Of a DNA stretch of 7,742 bases, positions 6,638-7,742 are shown piece by piece; positions within the stretch are counted from its first letter, which is position 1, and the number at the start of each line of letters is the position of its first letter. Origin of the DNA: Clostridia bacterium (GTDB taxonomy: Bacteria; Bacillota_A; Clostridia; Oscillospirales; CAG-272); assembly GCA_017467225.1 (NCBI GenBank), contig JAFTSR010000210.1:1-7742 (forward strand), written 5' to 3'. Position numbers and translations under genes: made by a program. The notes beneath the pieces were generated by a model. That model made no database searches. It saw only the letters and a program-made list of their open reading frames with translations, and was not told where the DNA came from.

Positions 6638-7742
6638 ACGCGCAGCAGGCGTGCTGTTGCCCATCTTTTCGCTGCCCTCTCCCTGGGGAATCGGAACTCT
6701 TTCGCGGCACGCCTTCGCCTTCATCGATTTTCTGGCGCAGGCAGGGCAGAAATATTGGCAAATTCTTCCCGTCGGTCCCACGGGCTACGGTGACTCGCCC
6801 TATCAGTCCTTCTCCACCTTTGCGGGAAATCCGTATCTGATCGACCCGGATTGGCTGGCAGAGAAGGGATGGCTGTCTCAAAAGGCGTGCCGTGAGGCGC
6901 GCGTGCGGAGTGAGAGCATCGATTACGCACATCTGTGTCAAACGAGGCTGCCGCTTTTGCGGATGGCTTACGATACCTTTCGCCGCACGGGAGAGGCACG
7001 GGAGCAGCGCGATTTTGCCGCCTTTTGCCGGCAGCAGGTCTGGCTGCCCGACTACGCACATTTTATGGCAATCAAGCAGGCGCAGCATGGGCGACCCTTG
7101 CAGCAATGGCCGCTTGTGCTGCGGCAAAGAGAGAAAAAAACCATGGAGGCTTCGCGCAGCGCGCTGGCTGAGGATATTTCGTTTTATTGCTTTCTACAGT
7201 ATCTTTTTTTCTCGCAATGGGAGGCGCTGCACGACTACGCGCGAAAAAAGGGCGTGGCGATCATTGGCGATTTGCCCATCTACGTCAGCGCGGACAGCGC
7301 GGACGTCTGGACCGAGCCGTCTCTCTTTGATCTTGACGCGCAGCTGCAGCCACGTGCCGTGGCCGGCTGTCCGCCCGACGGCTTTTCGGCTAAGGGACAG
7401 CTGTGGGGCAATCCCTTGTACCGCTGGGAGGCACACGCGGCAGAGAAGTATGCTTGGTGGACAGCACGGCTGCAGCACGCCTTTGGTATGTATGACGGCG
7501 TGTGCTATGTCAGTTCCGGCCAGCCGGATGACAAACTGCGTGACCATATCCGCGTGTATGAGCAAATCAAGCCGGTCCCTGGCCGCGCCGTAGATGCGTA
7601 CAGATGGCGTTCTGTACCTGTTCTGGTGGACAGCGACCTTGGCCAGATCATTCTGCTGACCCTGCGCAACAGCCCTTATGATGGCCTGTCCCAGCGGCCA
7701 GACCATTTCCGCGCCAATCCCAGATGGACGCGCGTCCCCGGC
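6618..7742 (+). CDS. malQ: 4-alpha-glucanotransferase (amylomaltase, GH77), incomplete and disrupted near 7502
   Basis: MalQ is a cytoplasmic transglycosylase that moves maltosyl and longer units between maltodextrins and releases glucose, making substrates for the phosphorylase. Visible GH77 features are GVLLPIFSLPSPWGIGTL (11-28), GQKYWQILPVGPTGYGDSPY (43-62), QSFSTFAGNPYLID (63-76), IIGDLPIYVSADSADVW (about 215-231, Asp218), PPDGFSAKGQLWGNPLY (about 252-268) and the AWWTARLQHAFGMYDGV stretch ending at residue 295. The family would continue with RIDHFRGF, carrying the nucleophilic aspartate. Instead residues 296-298 are Cys-Tyr-Val and the following 77 residues show no GH77 resemblance, although the frame stays open to the window edge. 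As read, the product lacks the nucleophile, acid/base and stabiliser. The N-terminal 295 residues are certainly MalQ. The gene may be intact in the organism if the end of this sequence is a bad join. Confidence 0.9.
   Translation, partial: MKQKAGERAAGVLLPIFSLPSPWGIGTLSRHAFAFIDFLAQAGQKYWQILPVGPTGYGDSPYQSFSTFAGNPYLIDPDWLAEKGWLSQKACREARVRSESIDYAHLCQTRLPLLRMAYDTFRRTGEAREQRDFAAFCRQQVWLPDYAHFMAIKQAQHGRPLQQWPLVLRQREKKTMEASRSALAEDISFYCFLQYLFFSQWEALHDYARKKGVAIIGDLPIYVSADSADVWTEPSLFDLDAQLQPRAVAGCPPDGFSAKGQLWGNPLYRWEAHAAEKYAWWTARLQHAFGMYDGVCYVSSGQPDDKLRDHIRVYEQIKPVPGRAVDAYRWRSVPVLVDSDLGQIILLTLRNSPYDGLSQRPDHFRANPRWTRVPG
7503..7742 (+). other. Non-GH77 tail after the malQ homology break
   Basis: These 240 bases keep the malQ frame open for 80 codons, with mostly G or C at third positions (about two thirds by eye) and protein-like content such as QPDDKLRDHIRVYEQIKPVP and IILLTLRNSPYDGL. 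This suggests true coding sequence of another protein fused in frame, but I do not recognise the family. One minus-strand frame is also open here (ATG complement at 7704-7706), with less natural protein content. No inverted repeat, target duplication or other insertion-sequence mark is visible at the join. Confidence 0.5.

Noticed and set aside
6892..7593. 233-codon + strand open frame within malQ
   Set aside because: It is out of frame with the well-conserved GH77 protein and has Arg/Ser/Cys-rich, shadow-like content.
7194..7706. Minus-strand frame spanning the malQ 3' part and the tail
   Set aside because: It runs opposite conserved MalQ for most of its length. The part over the tail is less protein-like than the + frame, though it cannot be fully excluded for 7503-7706.
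1..7742. tRNA, rRNA, CRISPR array or insertion sequence
   Set aside because: No tRNA-like cloverleaf, rRNA segment, regularly spaced repeat or transposase reading frame was seen on either strand.

Overview
The window suggests a Gram-positive, Clostridia-like bacterium with roughly mid-50s %GC, possibly in the Oscillospiraceae/Ruminococcaceae range. This rests on strong AGGAGG-type ribosome binding sites, tightly packed and overlapping genes, a clostridial-style short glycogen phosphorylase, a multidomain PTS permease and a low-complexity FtsZ linker. The exact lineage cannot be fixed from sequence reading alone.

Layout, all on the + strand. (1) 1-911 is the 3' part of ftsZ, cut by the window edge and missing about 90 N-terminal residues. 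(2) 912-1095 holds a small acidic ORF whose start is unresolved; a one-base slip in a C run would give it a normal ATG. (3) 1118-1155 is a strong intrinsic terminator closing the cell-division transcript. (4) 1168-1230 is a short regulatory gap with a perfect 14-bp inverted repeat and a sigma-A-like promoter. (5) 1246 to the window end is a compact four-gene alpha-glucan operon: glycogen/maltodextrin phosphorylase, a PTS enzyme II with domains in the order A-C-B, an endonuclease/exonuclease/phosphatase-fold hydrolase, and 4-alpha-glucanotransferase (malQ). The junctions are a 2-nt gap, a 4-nt ATGA overlap and a 20-nt overlap, so co-transcription and translational coupling are very likely.

Working model (inference): the PTS permease imports and phosphorylates a glucose-containing sugar, most likely maltose. 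The EEP-fold enzyme, which has the family and neighbourhood expected of maltose 6'-phosphate phosphatase (MapP, described in Enterococcus faecalis), removes the phosphate. MalQ then disproportionates maltose into glucose and longer maltodextrins, and the phosphorylase turns these into glucose-1-phosphate. This would join a PTS/MapP entry route to an MalQ/phosphorylase processing route in one operon.

The main anomaly is at the 3' end. MalQ similarity is excellent up to about position 7502 and then stops abruptly, just before the expected RIDHFRGF catalytic-nucleophile motif. The remaining 240 bases stay open in the same frame but encode something that is not GH77. A chimeric assembly join near a contig end is the simplest explanation; a real rearrangement is the alternative.
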